Source: JABGQS01 sp963674545
GTDB lineage: Bacteria; Bacillota; Clostridia; Christensenellales; SZUA-584
Reading direction: 5' to 3'
Length of the DNA: 64,000 nucleotides
Assembly: GCA_963674545.2 (NCBI GenBank)
Contig: CAXXFB010000001.1
Location: forward strand, 2,418,001 to 2,482,000
The notes beneath the pieces were generated by a model. The model saw only the letters and a program-made list of their open reading frames with translations. It ran no database searches and was not told the origin of the DNA. This document shows, piece after piece, positions 1-7,801 of the stretch. A program made the translations under genes and the position numbers. Position 1 is the stretch's first letter. Each line of letters opens with the position of its first letter.

Positions 1-447
1 GATATTGGAAAAGAGTACATACCCGAAGCAATCCTTAACAAGCCAGGGAAGCTTACAAATGAAGAACAAAAGGTTATACGGACGCATACGACTATAGGCT
101 ACTCTATTTTGAAGTCTGCCTCTACAGACTTGGGTGAGTTTACAGCAGAGGTTGCGCTTAATCACCACGAAAACTATGACGGTTCAGGATACCACGGAAA
201 GAAGAATAAAGAGATTACAATTGCTTCCCGCATTATCCGGGTTGCCGATGTGTTTTCTGCATTGACTACTGACAGAGTGTACCGGCCTGCGTGGAAGATT
301 GAAGATGTTATCAATTATATCGGTAAAAATTCTTGTAAACTGTTTGATCCGATTATAGTAACAGCTTTCTTTTCGGTCATTGAAGGGTGGGCAGATAACA
401 TGCGTGAAGAAGCAAATAAAATAAAGGAGGCATATGGATGGAATTAA
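1..447 (+). CDS. HD-GYP domain protein, 3' part
   Basis: The reading frame is open from base 1, so the gene starts outside the window. The visible 148 residues are the second half of an HD-GYP domain, the cyclic-di-GMP phosphodiesterase variant of the HD hydrolases. The family hallmarks are present: DIGK, IPxxILNKPGKL and HHENYDGSGYH, which supply metal and substrate ligands. No output domain follows, so the protein ends with the HD-GYP fold. Its stop overlaps the start of a tiny membrane protein. Whether it hydrolyses c-di-GMP cannot be judged without the N-terminal half. Confidence 0.85.
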   Translation, partial: DIGKEYIPEAILNKPGKLTNEEQKVIRTHTTIGYSILKSASTDLGEFTAEVALNHHENYDGSGYHGKKNKEITIASRIIRVADVFSALTTDRVYRPAWKIEDVINYIGKNSCKLFDPIIVTAFFSVIEGWADNMREEANKIKEAYGWN

Positions 448-530
448 AATCGATTTTGGCAATAGCGCTTTTGCTATTCATAATCGGAGGTTTGGTGTTC
501 TTAAAAATCAGATCAAAGAGAAAACATTGA
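438..530 (+). CDS. 30-residue single-pass membrane protein
   Basis: An ATG at 438 with an AAAGGAGG-like ribosome binding site just upstream opens a 30-codon frame. It encodes one hydrophobic helix (AIALLLFIIGGLVFL) followed by a basic tail (KIRSKRKH), the usual topology of a small membrane peptide with a cytoplasmic positive end. It overlaps the HD-GYP gene by 10 bases, so it is probably translated from the same mRNA, and a terminator follows. Function unknown. A longer reading from ATG 434 in another frame has no such character. Confidence 0.55.
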   Translation: MELKSILAIALLLFIIGGLVFLKIRSKRKH

Positions 531-547
531 TAGCGGTGTGAAGATAT

Positions 548-577
548 GGCGGCTTAGATTGTCTTAGTCGCCTTTTT
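548..577 (+). terminator. Rho-independent terminator after the HD-GYP operon
   Basis: GGCGGCT pairs with AGTCGCC (7 pairs including one G-U) across a short loop, followed immediately by five T residues. It lies 17 bases after the small membrane protein and before the ribosome binding site of the next gene. Confidence 0.7.
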
Positions 578-601
578 CATACCCTAAAAGGAGAAATAAT
601 A

Positions 602-1126
602 ATGAAAATTACATATTATACGAATGGCAAGATAGAGATTCTTGTTATAAAGGATGAGAACGGGAAAGTCATAAAAAAGGGATTATATACAATAGGGAAC
701 TGCCTTGTAGATATGCTGTACGGTGAATCAATCATTTGCGGTAATTCTGTATTGGATATCGAGAGAAAAGTGAAAGAGCAGATTTCAAAGCTGCTCGAAG
801 AATGCAGCGACCATCTGCATTACAATATCCCTAAGATCATAGAGAAGGACTTCGCATTTATATTCGAACAGAAGTACATTTTTCAAAATGTGTTCATTGA
901 GAATAAGCTTTGCAGGGTTTATATGATGAGCGACTTCTACTCTCTCATCTGTTTTCTGATTGCCCAAATCTATACTCGGAAGCTGATGTATAAGCGATGC
1001 GGTTACTGCAACGGGTTTTTCGCTACGAACTACATTAAGGCAAAATACTGCAAGAGAATTGCTACAAAGAACGGGAAAACATGCGGATATGCGAGTTCGC
1101 TTAAGAGAAAGCAAAGTGCGAAATAA
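602..1126 (+). CDS. Hypothetical protein with C-terminal zinc-binding motif
   Basis: This 174-residue protein starts at ATG 602 behind an AAAGGAG site. The C-terminal 40 residues contain CGYC, then YCKR and TCGY, a cysteine pattern typical of a small zinc finger, with many basic residues at the very end (SLKRKQSAK). The first 130 residues show no recognisable domain. The layout resembles uncharacterised clostridial proteins with a CGNR/DUF6076-like zinc finger, but that is a resemblance only. Nucleic-acid binding is an inference from the basic zinc motif. Confidence 0.6.
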   Translation: MKITYYTNGKIEILVIKDENGKVIKKGLYTIGNCLVDMLYGESIICGNSVLDIERKVKEQISKLLEECSDHLHYNIPKIIEKDFAFIFEQKYIFQNVFIENKLCRVYMMSDFYSLICFLIAQIYTRKLMYKRCGYCNGFFATNYIKAKYCKRIATKNGKTCGYASSLKRKQSAK

Positions 1127-1203
1127 AAAACAGTCTCATTTTTTGATAATTACTCTGCTTGATTTATGATAAGAATGTAAGAACGGATAAAGGAGATTAA
1201 ATC

Positions 1204-1515
1204 ATGGTATATATTTTGAGCAGAGTAATTATTTTTATAGTATTGATACTGAAATGGGCTTTGATTAAGACAAGATTAATCTTTCCTGCAATTTTTGCTA
1301 CGATAATTCTCGGTTTCTTTGGTTACTGGTACAGTGCAAATGAAACTTTGGCTCGTGCACTTTTTGCTGTGATAGTTGCCGGAGTAGTGGTTAGCTGGAT
1401 TGTGACTTTGGTTAACAAAGTGAAGTCCAACAGGCGCTGGCATAAGCGAGATTTATCTTATGCATATCGTATAGCTGGAGAACCATTGACAGCGGTTAAG
1501 CGAGCAAACGGATAG
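1204..1515 (+). CDS. Small integral membrane protein
   Basis: This 103-residue protein begins at ATG 1204 with AAGGAGATT upstream. Three hydrophobic stretches are visible: about residues 2-20, 24-42 and 52-72. A basic hydrophilic tail (VKSNRRWHKR) follows. No family is recognised. Small proteins of this kind are common in accessory regions of Firmicutes ICEs. A strong terminator follows 28 bases downstream, so it ends its transcript. Confidence 0.6.
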   Translation: MVYILSRVIIFIVLILKWALIKTRLIFPAIFATIILGFFGYWYSANETLARALFAVIVAGVVVSWIVTLVNKVKSNRRWHKRDLSYAYRIAGEPLTAVKRANG

Positions 1516-1543
1516 AGAATATTTAACTTAGGATTGAGCATTG

Positions 1544-1571
1544 GCCGGTAAGAATTTACTTATCGGCTTTT
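1544..1571 (+). terminator. Rho-independent terminator
   Basis: GCCGGTAAG and CTTATCGGC form a 9-pair stem (one G-U) with a six-base loop, directly followed by TTTT. It ends transcription of the small membrane protein gene. Confidence 0.8.
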
Positions 1572-1910
1572 ATATATTTGACTTAGTAAAATTGTTAAAC
1601 TAAAAATAAGGTGGGGTAAAAACGTGAAAATATCAGCTATAATAAAAGTAGAGAGGATTCATATAGTTGTTTAAATTTGTTAAAATGAATCCTCTCTTGG
1701 GAAAGTGTCTGTATATTTATTAGCTTTTAGGTCTAGAATACTTTTTTATATTCATTGTAGTTTAATCTTCTTATTAAATAGAATGATAGCAAATAAGGTG
1801 TACTAAAATCTGTACAAACATATCTGATATATTAAAATATGAATATGCAATTATTGATAAATATTAACAATGGTATTATAATAAAACAACAAAGCAAAAC
1901 AGGAGCTAAT
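1572..1910. other. Intergenic region before the WYL regulator
   Basis: This stretch of about 340 bases holds no convincing gene. It is very AT-rich and contains a 13-bp perfect inverted repeat (1650-1697), listed separately. An open frame begins at ATG 1839 in phase with the WYL gene, but residues before 1911 are not conserved-looking and lack a ribosome binding site. The promoter for the WYL operon is probably here. Confidence 0.5.
1650..1697. repeat. 13-bp inverted repeat, 22-base loop
   Basis: AGAGAGGATTCAT at 1650-1662 is perfectly complementary to ATGAATCCTCTCT at 1685-1697. There is no T-run after it, so a simple terminator is unlikely. It lies about 210 bases upstream of the regulator's start. 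It could be an operator for a dimeric protein, an mRNA hairpin or a mobile-element remnant. Confidence 0.55.
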
Positions 1911-2900
1911 ATGGCGATAAATGCGAGAGGAAGACTTTTAGCGGTTCTGGAAATACTTCGCAAATGTTCAAACGAGCAGCACCCCTTAACTTCAACTGAA
2001 ATTATAACAAAGCTAAAGGCTATATACGGTATCTCTGCAGACAGACGATCGGTGTATGAAGACATAGAAGCTGTAATTGATGGCGGGTATGATATCTGCA
2101 CTTATGCCGAAAACGGTAAAGGCTATTACCTAAGGGAAGCGGAGTTTGAGTTTTCCGAACTGCGTCTCTTGGTAGATGCAGTTTTGGCAGCAAGGTTTAT
2201 ATCAAAAAATCATTCAAAAGCACTGATAGAAAAGATTAAAAAACTAACAAACGACTATGACAACAGACGACTGGAAAAAGTCAATTTTATAAACAACAGA
2301 ATTAAGTGCGACAACGTAAGCGTTTTCTTGACAATCGATGTTCTTTCAGAAGCAATAGAACAAGGCCGGCAGGTAGAGTTTAAGTATCTTGATTATAATA
2401 TAAACAAAGACATGGTTTGCAGAGATGACAAAAACAGAAAAGTAAGTCCTTACGGAATAATATGGTCAAACGATTTTTATTATCTTATTGCCCGTTTTTC
2501 CTGGCTCGAAACCCTTACCCATTTCCGAATAGATAAAATAAAAGACATTTCCATTACAGAAGAGACTGCACTCTCAATAACAGAGCTCGAGCAGTATAAG
2601 AATGGTTTCGATATTGCCGATTATGCTAATAAACGTGTATATATGTTTTCCGGAAAAGAAGAGCGAATAACGCTTAGATGCCGCAATGGGATACTTCATG
2701 ACATAATAGAACGATTTGGAGATGAAGTCACGATAAATGCCGATGAAGAAGGGTATTTTATAGCGCATATAAAAGGTGTTAAAGAAGGATTGTTGTATTT
2801 TGTACTGCAATTTGGAGTGAATATAGAGGTAATAAAACCAAAGGAGTTAAGGAGACAAGTAAAGGATACTTTTGAGAAAGTGAGAGATATGTATCGATAA
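1911..2900 (+). CDS. WYL-domain transcriptional regulator
   Basis: This protein of 329 residues starts at ATG 1911, preceded by AGGAG at a good distance; the upstream in-phase ATG at 1839 has no such site. Residues 1-65 form a DeoR/HTH_11-like winged helix (RGRLLAVLEIL, SADRRSVYEDI). Residues about 140-215 resemble the WYL ligand-sensing domain (RQVEFKYLDYN, then SPYGIIWSNDFYYLIAR and THFRIDKI). WYL proteins often control phage-defence genes in response to nucleic-acid ligands. The next gene starts 2 bases after the stop, so the two are co-transcribed, which suggests this regulator governs the glycosylase-like gene and perhaps the retron. Confidence 0.85.
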   Translation: MAINARGRLLAVLEILRKCSNEQHPLTSTEIITKLKAIYGISADRRSVYEDIEAVIDGGYDICTYAENGKGYYLREAEFEFSELRLLVDAVLAARFISKNHSKALIEKIKKLTNDYDNRRLEKVNFINNRIKCDNVSVFLTIDVLSEAIEQGRQVEFKYLDYNINKDMVCRDDKNRKVSPYGIIWSNDFYYLIARFSWLETLTHFRIDKIKDISITEETALSITELEQYKNGFDIADYANKRVYMFSGKEERITLRCRNGILHDIIERFGDEVTINADEEGYFIAHIKGVKEGLLYFVLQFGVNIEVIKPKELRRQVKDTFEKVRDMYR

Positions 2901-2902
2901 CT

Positions 2903-3595
2903 ATGATTGAGATAGACTCTAAGTTAAAACAGATGTCAGGAACAAGAGAAAAGCAAATGGATCAGTTGTTTGATATTTGGAAGCAACATATTAAAGATAA
3001 CCCTCTTGATTCGGGACGAAAAGACTATTTAATTCGGGATGGAATTATTTCTCCAAAAAAATACGATATTCAAAAAATGAAGGTTTTATTTGTTTTGAAA
3101 GAGACGAATGAAACTGGAGCGATTTGTAGGAATAAAAGTCTTTTGACAGAAGGAGGTTGGATATACAGATACCTAAATAATGAAATTGAGGACAAACTAT
3201 TAACGAAAATAACAAAATTATATCAAATTATAAAAAGTCCTTTTGATATAGATTTGAAAGATAAAAATAAAAGAATATTAGAAAACGTAGCATTTATAAA
3301 TATTAATAAGCGGGGGCATGGAGAGAAAAAAAGTAAAACGAACTTGAAAGATGTTATTAAATTTGATAGAGAATTATTATTCAAGCAGATAGAACTTATC
3401 AATCCAGATATCGTTATATTTGGTTGCAATCGATTAATGGGTTTTTTTCTTGATTCAAATAGAAAAAAGTTTGCTGTTATTAACTTTGCGAAAAGTAAAA
3501 ATATAAAATTTCTTGAAACATGGCATTTTTCTCGGATAAGTTATAAAAGCTTTATATCAGATGTAAGGAAGTATCTTAGCTCTGAAGTGAAATAA
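2903..3595 (+). CDS. Uracil-DNA-glycosylase-like protein A
   Basis: This 230-residue protein starts 2 bases after the WYL gene. It is related to the protein at 6405: both share W...DGI..P..Y near the N-terminus, an ILFLLKE/VLFVLKE strand, and a QIELINP strand followed by V-I-x-G-(C/Y). The order of a strand with an acidic loop, an INPxxVIxxG strand and a C-terminal histidine motif matches the UDG superfamily. Here that last motif is degenerate (ETWHFSR instead of HPxS). A DNA-glycosylase or DNA-binding role is inferred, not shown. A terminator follows 25 bases downstream. Confidence 0.5.
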   Translation: MIEIDSKLKQMSGTREKQMDQLFDIWKQHIKDNPLDSGRKDYLIRDGIISPKKYDIQKMKVLFVLKETNETGAICRNKSLLTEGGWIYRYLNNEIEDKLLTKITKLYQIIKSPFDIDLKDKNKRILENVAFININKRGHGEKKSKTNLKDVIKFDRELLFKQIELINPDIVIFGCNRLMGFFLDSNRKKFAVINFAKSKNIKFLETWHFSRISYKSFISDVRKYLSSEVK

Positions 3596-3620
3596 CTTTA
3601 TAGATATTTTACGACTTAAT

Positions 3621-3648
3621 GCTGTACAATATTAGGTACAGCTTTTTT
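3621..3648 (+). terminator. Rho-independent terminator before the retron
   Basis: GCTGTAC and GTACAGC form a perfect 7-bp stem with an eight-base loop, followed by six T residues. It separates the WYL/glycosylase-like transcript from the retron ncRNA. Confidence 0.8.
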
Positions 3649-3656
3649 GTTATACT
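3648..3656 (+). promoter_or_regulatory. Extended -10 promoter of the retron
   Basis: TGTTATACT fits the TGnTATAAT extended -10 element with one mismatch. Transcription would begin about 7 bases downstream, at the first base of the retron a1 repeat (3663). No good -35 box is seen, as expected for extended -10 promoters. Confidence 0.5.
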
Positions 3657-3662
3657 CATATC

Positions 3663-3824
3663 TGCGGGAGCAATAGCGAATCTGTCAAATTCATGTAGAT
3701 TTGATGGAGGGCTTGCGAGTCGTAAGCCTTGAATTATTAATCTTAAGCCATTCGCAGTGCGAATGAACGAACGGAGTTCGTTGCTGCTGCTTCGCAGCTA
3801 TAGCATTTGAGTATTGCTTCCGCA
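3663..3824 (+). ncRNA. Retron msr-msd ncRNA
   Basis: A 13-base repeat a1 (TGCGGGAGCAATA, 3663-3675) pairs with a2 (TATTGCTTCCGCA, 3812-3824) with a single G-U pair, enclosing about 136 bases. The a1 repeat is followed at once by GC, matching the conserved AGC in which the branching guanosine primes msDNA synthesis. Inside are successive hairpins: TCAAAT/ATTTGA, GGCTT/AAGCC, CATTCG/CGAATG, AACGAA/TTCGTT and GCTGC/GCAGC. The reverse transcriptase starts 27 bases after a2. This layout is diagnostic of a retron. The exact msr/msd border is not resolvable by eye. Confidence 0.85.
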
Positions 3825-3850
3825 AAATATTTCTATAATCGAGGATAGCT

Positions 3851-5141
3851 TTGAATTTTGATAAATGTACAGGTAACTTTTATTATTGGCCATGGGATGA
3901 AGTGCATGATATTACGGCTGATAAAGAAATACTGATAGAACAGTATATAAATATGATAAATAATGAATGTCTACCTTTGCTGGTTCCCCGGAACATAGCC
4001 GAATATATTACCTGTTCAAAAAATTATATAGAGTATAATAATTGTGTCTATCCAATAAAAGGTTATCCAACAATAGATATTGAGAATCTTAATAATATTC
4101 ATACCCTAAAAGGAACAAATCAAGTATTGCATAATTTATACGACATGAGCAATAATCCTGATAAGTATTATAATATATTTTCAATAACTAAAAGAGACGG
4201 TTCACTTCGGACTATTTACGCACCTAAAAGAGATCTGAAGTTTATTCAAAGATGGATCGTTAAACATATACTCAGTAGTTATTCGGTTAGTGATAATGCC
4301 AAGGCTTACAAAAAAAGATACATCTATTATAGATAATGCAAAATACCATCTCGACAGGTCAGTTGTAGTAAAAACTGATATCAGTGATTTCTTCAATTCA
4401 ATCAGATTATATGGAAAATTGAAGGAACGAATCGAATTGCCTTGGGGACAGGGTCCTTTCAGCGGATATGAAGTTATATATACAAGAGTTCAAAGTATCC
4501 TTTCTGTATTCATGGGAGTATATCCAGAAAACGTAGCACTTCTTCTAGCAAATCTTTGTTGTTTGAACGGACATCTGCCACAAGGGGCTCCTACAAGCCC
4601 AGTAATATCCAATATTATATTCTACCCGCTCGATAAACGAATTGAAGAATACTGCCGCCGAAACGGCATTACATATACTCGATATTCAGATGATATGACG
4701 TTCTCTGGTGACTTTGATCCGTCTCATTTGATTAAAACACTGCGATTTATTCTATGCGAGAGCGAATTTAAGTTGAATGAGAAGAAAACCAAAATATTAA
4801 GGCGTGGGCAGCAGCATAAAATCACAGGAATAGTTGTCAATAAAAAAATTCAAGCACCAAAATTATATCGGAAGCGTTTACGCCAGATTATATACTTTAT
4901 AAAAAAGTACGGTGTGAAGAATCATATTCTTTATCAATGCAATCATAACGATTGTATAGCGTTACGATATGTCAAAGGCAACAGAGTATATCAAATGCGG
5001 TATCTACAGTCTTTACTTGGGAAAGTAAATTATGTTCTATCAATTAACCCAAAGGATAAAGAATTTATTGGTTATCTAAACAAAGTTAAATCTATGATAA
5101 TAATACGTAAGCGTATTAATAAGAGGCGCAAGAGAAATTAA
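3851..5141 (+). CDS. Retron reverse transcriptase, split by a one-base frameshift
   Basis: The enzyme would reverse-transcribe the adjacent ncRNA into msDNA. A first frame begins at TTG 3851 behind GAGGA and runs to a stop at 4336. The rest continues in another frame to 5141. Removing one A from the seven-A run at 4310-4316 fuses them into about 429 residues and rebuilds SDNAKAYKKDTSIIDNAKYH. Motifs then appear in order: RTIYAP with IQRWI, retron motif X (NAKYH), TDISDFFNSI, QGAPTSP, catalytic YSDD (4683-4694) and the retron motif Y region (ITGIVVN). The split may be a real mutation, an assembly error, or slippage on A7. Codon use is otherwise intact across both halves. Confidence 0.85.
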
Positions 5142-5180
5142 TTATTAATATCGATTATGAGGAGATAAACATTAATATTT

Positions 5181-6395
5181 ATGAAAGTTAAGTTTCTACT
5201 ATTTAAATTGTTAAATAAACTTATCATCTGGTTAGACGGAGCGGATCAGTTCTTTCTAAAAAAGTGGGGATCAAGAGGAATATATATGGTACGCATAGAG
5301 ATTAAAGACTTATTTCAATTTGCCTGTATAGATCAACAAAAAAACTTTGCGATAGATCTGCCACAAATTAATAAAAGTCTGAGACGAAGAAGAAGCAAAC
5401 GGAATAAGGTCTCCATATTTATTGGTGACCATGGCTCAGGAAAAAGCAATTTTATAGCAGGTTTAATTTGTTCATTTTATGGAAAAATGCCAGAGGGATA
5501 TGCATCAATTCATATTCCAAATTTATCAGCTATTATGCAATACAGAGTCTATTCGACTGTTAGATCGTATGTAAGTGTGGATTTCGCTAATAAAAATGTT
5601 TGGGTTAATATGAAATCTCAAATTGACTCATATATTGATAAAAATGAAGTTCAATTTAGTGAAATTGAAAATAACGTTCAATTTCGAGGAAAATTAATAT
5701 TTCAAAAAACCTTTCAAGAGATAATACCATGGCAACTTAAAGATTTTATCTTTTTCAACGGAGAAAAATTACTTAGTAAGAGTAATTTTGAGGATAACAT
5801 TTTTAAGAAATCTTTAATAGATGTAATTGCTGGTGATAAGAAATTAAAAGAAAAAAATTATCGGAAAGTATCAAATAAAGTGAGAAAAATACTTGAACGT
5901 TTGACGAGGAAGACATTTATTCAAATAAATAGTAATAAGAGATTTATCGTGAAACTCAAAGATGATTTTGAGCCAATTGTAATTGATCATAGAGGCAAAA
6001 CTGATTTGACTAAGACTGTATCGGAAAATGAAATAAGCGCATTGAGACTCTCGTTCTCGCTATCTGTTGTAAAACTCATTTCTTCTCATGTGAAATTTAT
6101 CAAAGTGCCGATGGTATTAGACAATCCGTTTTCGAGGTTAAATCAAGATAGCGCAAAACGAGCAGCTAATATCATCCATAAGTATGCCCCACAAATACTA
6201 TTAATGATAACGCCATCGGATGTTAAAAACGGAATGATCAGTAAGTTGAAAAATTATTGTGGGGCATTATACAAACTGGAGAAGGAAGACAATCATACTA
6301 TAATCAAAACCATTTATAACCCAATTAATATTGAATACATTGGAAGAAAAGGGTATTATAAGAAAGGGTTTAGGAACATCGATTACTATTTATAG
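5181..6395 (+). CDS. ABC/DndD-like ATPase of the retron operon
   Basis: This 404-residue protein is a compact SMC/ABC-type ATPase: Walker A GDHGSGKSN (about residue 82), a Q-loop-like FFNGEKL as in DndD and RecF relatives, a short basic helical section, a signature-like SENEISALRLSFS, and Walker B VPMVLDNPFSRL. The long coiled coils of true SMC proteins are missing. It starts at ATG 5181; an in-phase ATG at 5286 with AGAGGAA upstream is an equally possible start. It follows the reverse transcriptase by 39 bases and precedes a glycosylase-like gene by 9, so the three form an operon. ATPases accompany type I retrons, where they regulate a partner nuclease. Confidence 0.75.
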   Translation: MKVKFLLFKLLNKLIIWLDGADQFFLKKWGSRGIYMVRIEIKDLFQFACIDQQKNFAIDLPQINKSLRRRRSKRNKVSIFIGDHGSGKSNFIAGLICSFYGKMPEGYASIHIPNLSAIMQYRVYSTVRSYVSVDFANKNVWVNMKSQIDSYIDKNEVQFSEIENNVQFRGKLIFQKTFQEIIPWQLKDFIFFNGEKLLSKSNFEDNIFKKSLIDVIAGDKKLKEKNYRKVSNKVRKILERLTRKTFIQINSNKRFIVKLKDDFEPIVIDHRGKTDLTKTVSENEISALRLSFSLSVVKLISSHVKFIKVPMVLDNPFSRLNQDSAKRAANIIHKYAPQILLMITPSDVKNGMISKLKNYCGALYKLEKEDNHTIIKTIYNPINIEYIGRKGYYKKGFRNIDYYL

Positions 6396-6404
6396 GAGAC
6401 ATAT

Positions 6405-7112
6405 ATGATGAATGCAGAAGAGTATAAAAATAAACAAGAAGCGCTTTTTACGAATTGGCAGAAGCGAGGACATCATGCAAAAGAAAAGCCTTTTAACAAA
6501 GACGGAATAGTAAATCCTGAGGTGTGGTATAAACGGAGTACGAGAATCTTGTTTTTACTTAAAGAGGCGTATCATGACCCAAATCCTCCTAAATATGATT
6601 TAGCAAAGAAATTGCATGATAATGAGCCTTGGTCGAAGATGTGGCAACGTGTTGCTGTTTGGACGCATGGGATTTTGAATACAACTGTCAAGAAGATTGC
6701 GGACTATGACGAGGTTTGCAAATGGGATAGTAAGGATTTTCAGAAAGAGCTTCAAAACATTGCTGTTGTTAATATTAAAAAGAGCAATGGTAAAAAAGAG
6801 TCAATAGAAGCCGACCTTCTAGATTATGCTAATAAAGATGGAGATCTATTATTAGAGCAAATAGAATTAATTAACCCTACAGTAATAGTATGCGGGTATA
6901 CTTTTCGGTTTTTAAATGAAATCTGCAATAAGAATCCAAGCAAATATGATTATAAGCTTGGCAAATATAGCCCAAATAGCTTTTGCATGTATGGGAATAC
7001 TGTCGTATTGGACTATTTTCATCCGGCATCACACATGTCATCATGCTTAGCATATTATGGCCTTTGTGCAATATGGCAAAAGGCGCTTGAAACCAAAGAA
7101 AATTATAGATAG
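6405..7112 (+). CDS. Uracil-DNA-glycosylase-like protein B, retron partner
   Basis: This 235-residue protein has a TAGGAGA ribosome binding site 9 bases after the ATPase stop. It is a diverged relative of the protein at 2903. The UDG-superfamily pattern is clearer here: TRILFLLKEAYHDP resembles motif A, INPTVIVCGY resembles the central strand, and DYFHPASHMS resembles the HPS motif that contacts DNA. It occupies the position where type I retrons carry an HNH nuclease, so an effector role is inferred. Other Rossmann-like folds cannot be excluded. Confidence 0.5.
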   Translation: MMNAEEYKNKQEALFTNWQKRGHHAKEKPFNKDGIVNPEVWYKRSTRILFLLKEAYHDPNPPKYDLAKKLHDNEPWSKMWQRVAVWTHGILNTTVKKIADYDEVCKWDSKDFQKELQNIAVVNIKKSNGKKESIEADLLDYANKDGDLLLEQIELINPTVIVCGYTFRFLNEICNKNPSKYDYKLGKYSPNSFCMYGNTVVLDYFHPASHMSSCLAYYGLCAIWQKALETKENYR

Positions 7113-7237
7113 CATATTTTACTAATGAAAAAAGGTGATTTAGCACATATGATTGTTTTGGCAACAAAAATGGGGCTAATTGGCTATGATGGTATATAAA
7201 TATAAGTATAATAATTATATGGATAGAGGGAGAACAA

Positions 7238-7801
7238 GTGAATAGAATAAGGATTACATCAAAAGGCGTTAAGGAACATAAATACGCTCTAAAAGAATTG
7301 TTGTTACAGTATTATGGCGAAAAGATTGAAACGGAAAAATCGTTTGACTGGATGATTGCAAAATTAGATTCTTCAGAACGACTAAAATCCGTTTATGAGA
7401 CTCTTGTTTCATACCGCGGGAATCGTGAGTTTTTCTCAGCTGGATTTAAGCCAAAATGTGATTTTGTTAATGCAGATCAAAAACTGATCATTGAATACGA
7501 TGAAAGACAACATTTCTCTATACCCCGAAAAATAGCCATTGAGACTTATAAGGATAATATAAGCCTATACTACAATGCAAGCAAATGGATCGAAGCCTGT
7601 GAATCAATACATGCAATAGACAATGATCCGCATTATCGTGATGAGCAAAGAGCATTTTATGATAGCGTAAGGGATATTGCTGCGTTTGAAAATGGATATA
7701 AATTAATACGTATTATGCATGGCGCCTATGATTGGACGGATAAGGATGCGTTTGAGAATCTAAAAACTATAGTGGATTGGAGCGATAATAGAAATGAATA
7801 G
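7238..7801 (+). CDS. PD-(D/E)XK nuclease-like protein (Vsr/DUF559 type)
   Basis: This 187-residue protein starts at GTG 7238 with GAGGGAG upstream. Residues 70-93 (CDFVNADQKLIIEYDERQHF) match the nuclease core of Vsr/DUF559 proteins: D75, then E86 with a following acidic residue and QH at the end of the strand. The later GYKLIRI corresponds to the final beta strand. It overlaps the nitrilase-like gene by 8 bases, so the products are translationally coupled. Likely a DNA nuclease. Its position right after the retron operon places it in the same defence cluster. Confidence 0.65.
   Translation: MNRIRITSKGVKEHKYALKELLLQYYGEKIETEKSFDWMIAKLDSSERLKSVYETLVSYRGNREFFSAGFKPKCDFVNADQKLIIEYDERQHFSIPRKIAIETYKDNISLYYNASKWIEACESIHAIDNDPHYRDEQRAFYDSVRDIAAFENGYKLIRIMHGAYDWTDKDAFENLKTIVDWSDNRNE

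Noticed and set aside
1839..1910. N-terminal extension of the WYL regulator
   Set aside because: The start at 1911 has AGGAG and begins with the helix-turn-helix; the extension has neither ribosome binding site nor family-like sequence.
4290..5141. Second RT frame as a separate gene
   Set aside because: It lacks a ribosome binding site, its first residues are the out-of-frame overlap, and removing one A joins it to the upstream frame with a perfect family motif.
3621..7112. Assignment as a classical type I-A (Septu-like) retron
   Set aside because: No HNH nuclease (PtuB-like) gene is present and the ATPase has DndD-like rather than clear PtuA features.
7125..7199. 24-codon peptide before the PD-(D/E)XK gene
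   Set aside because: The ATG has no ribosome binding site and the composition is unremarkable.
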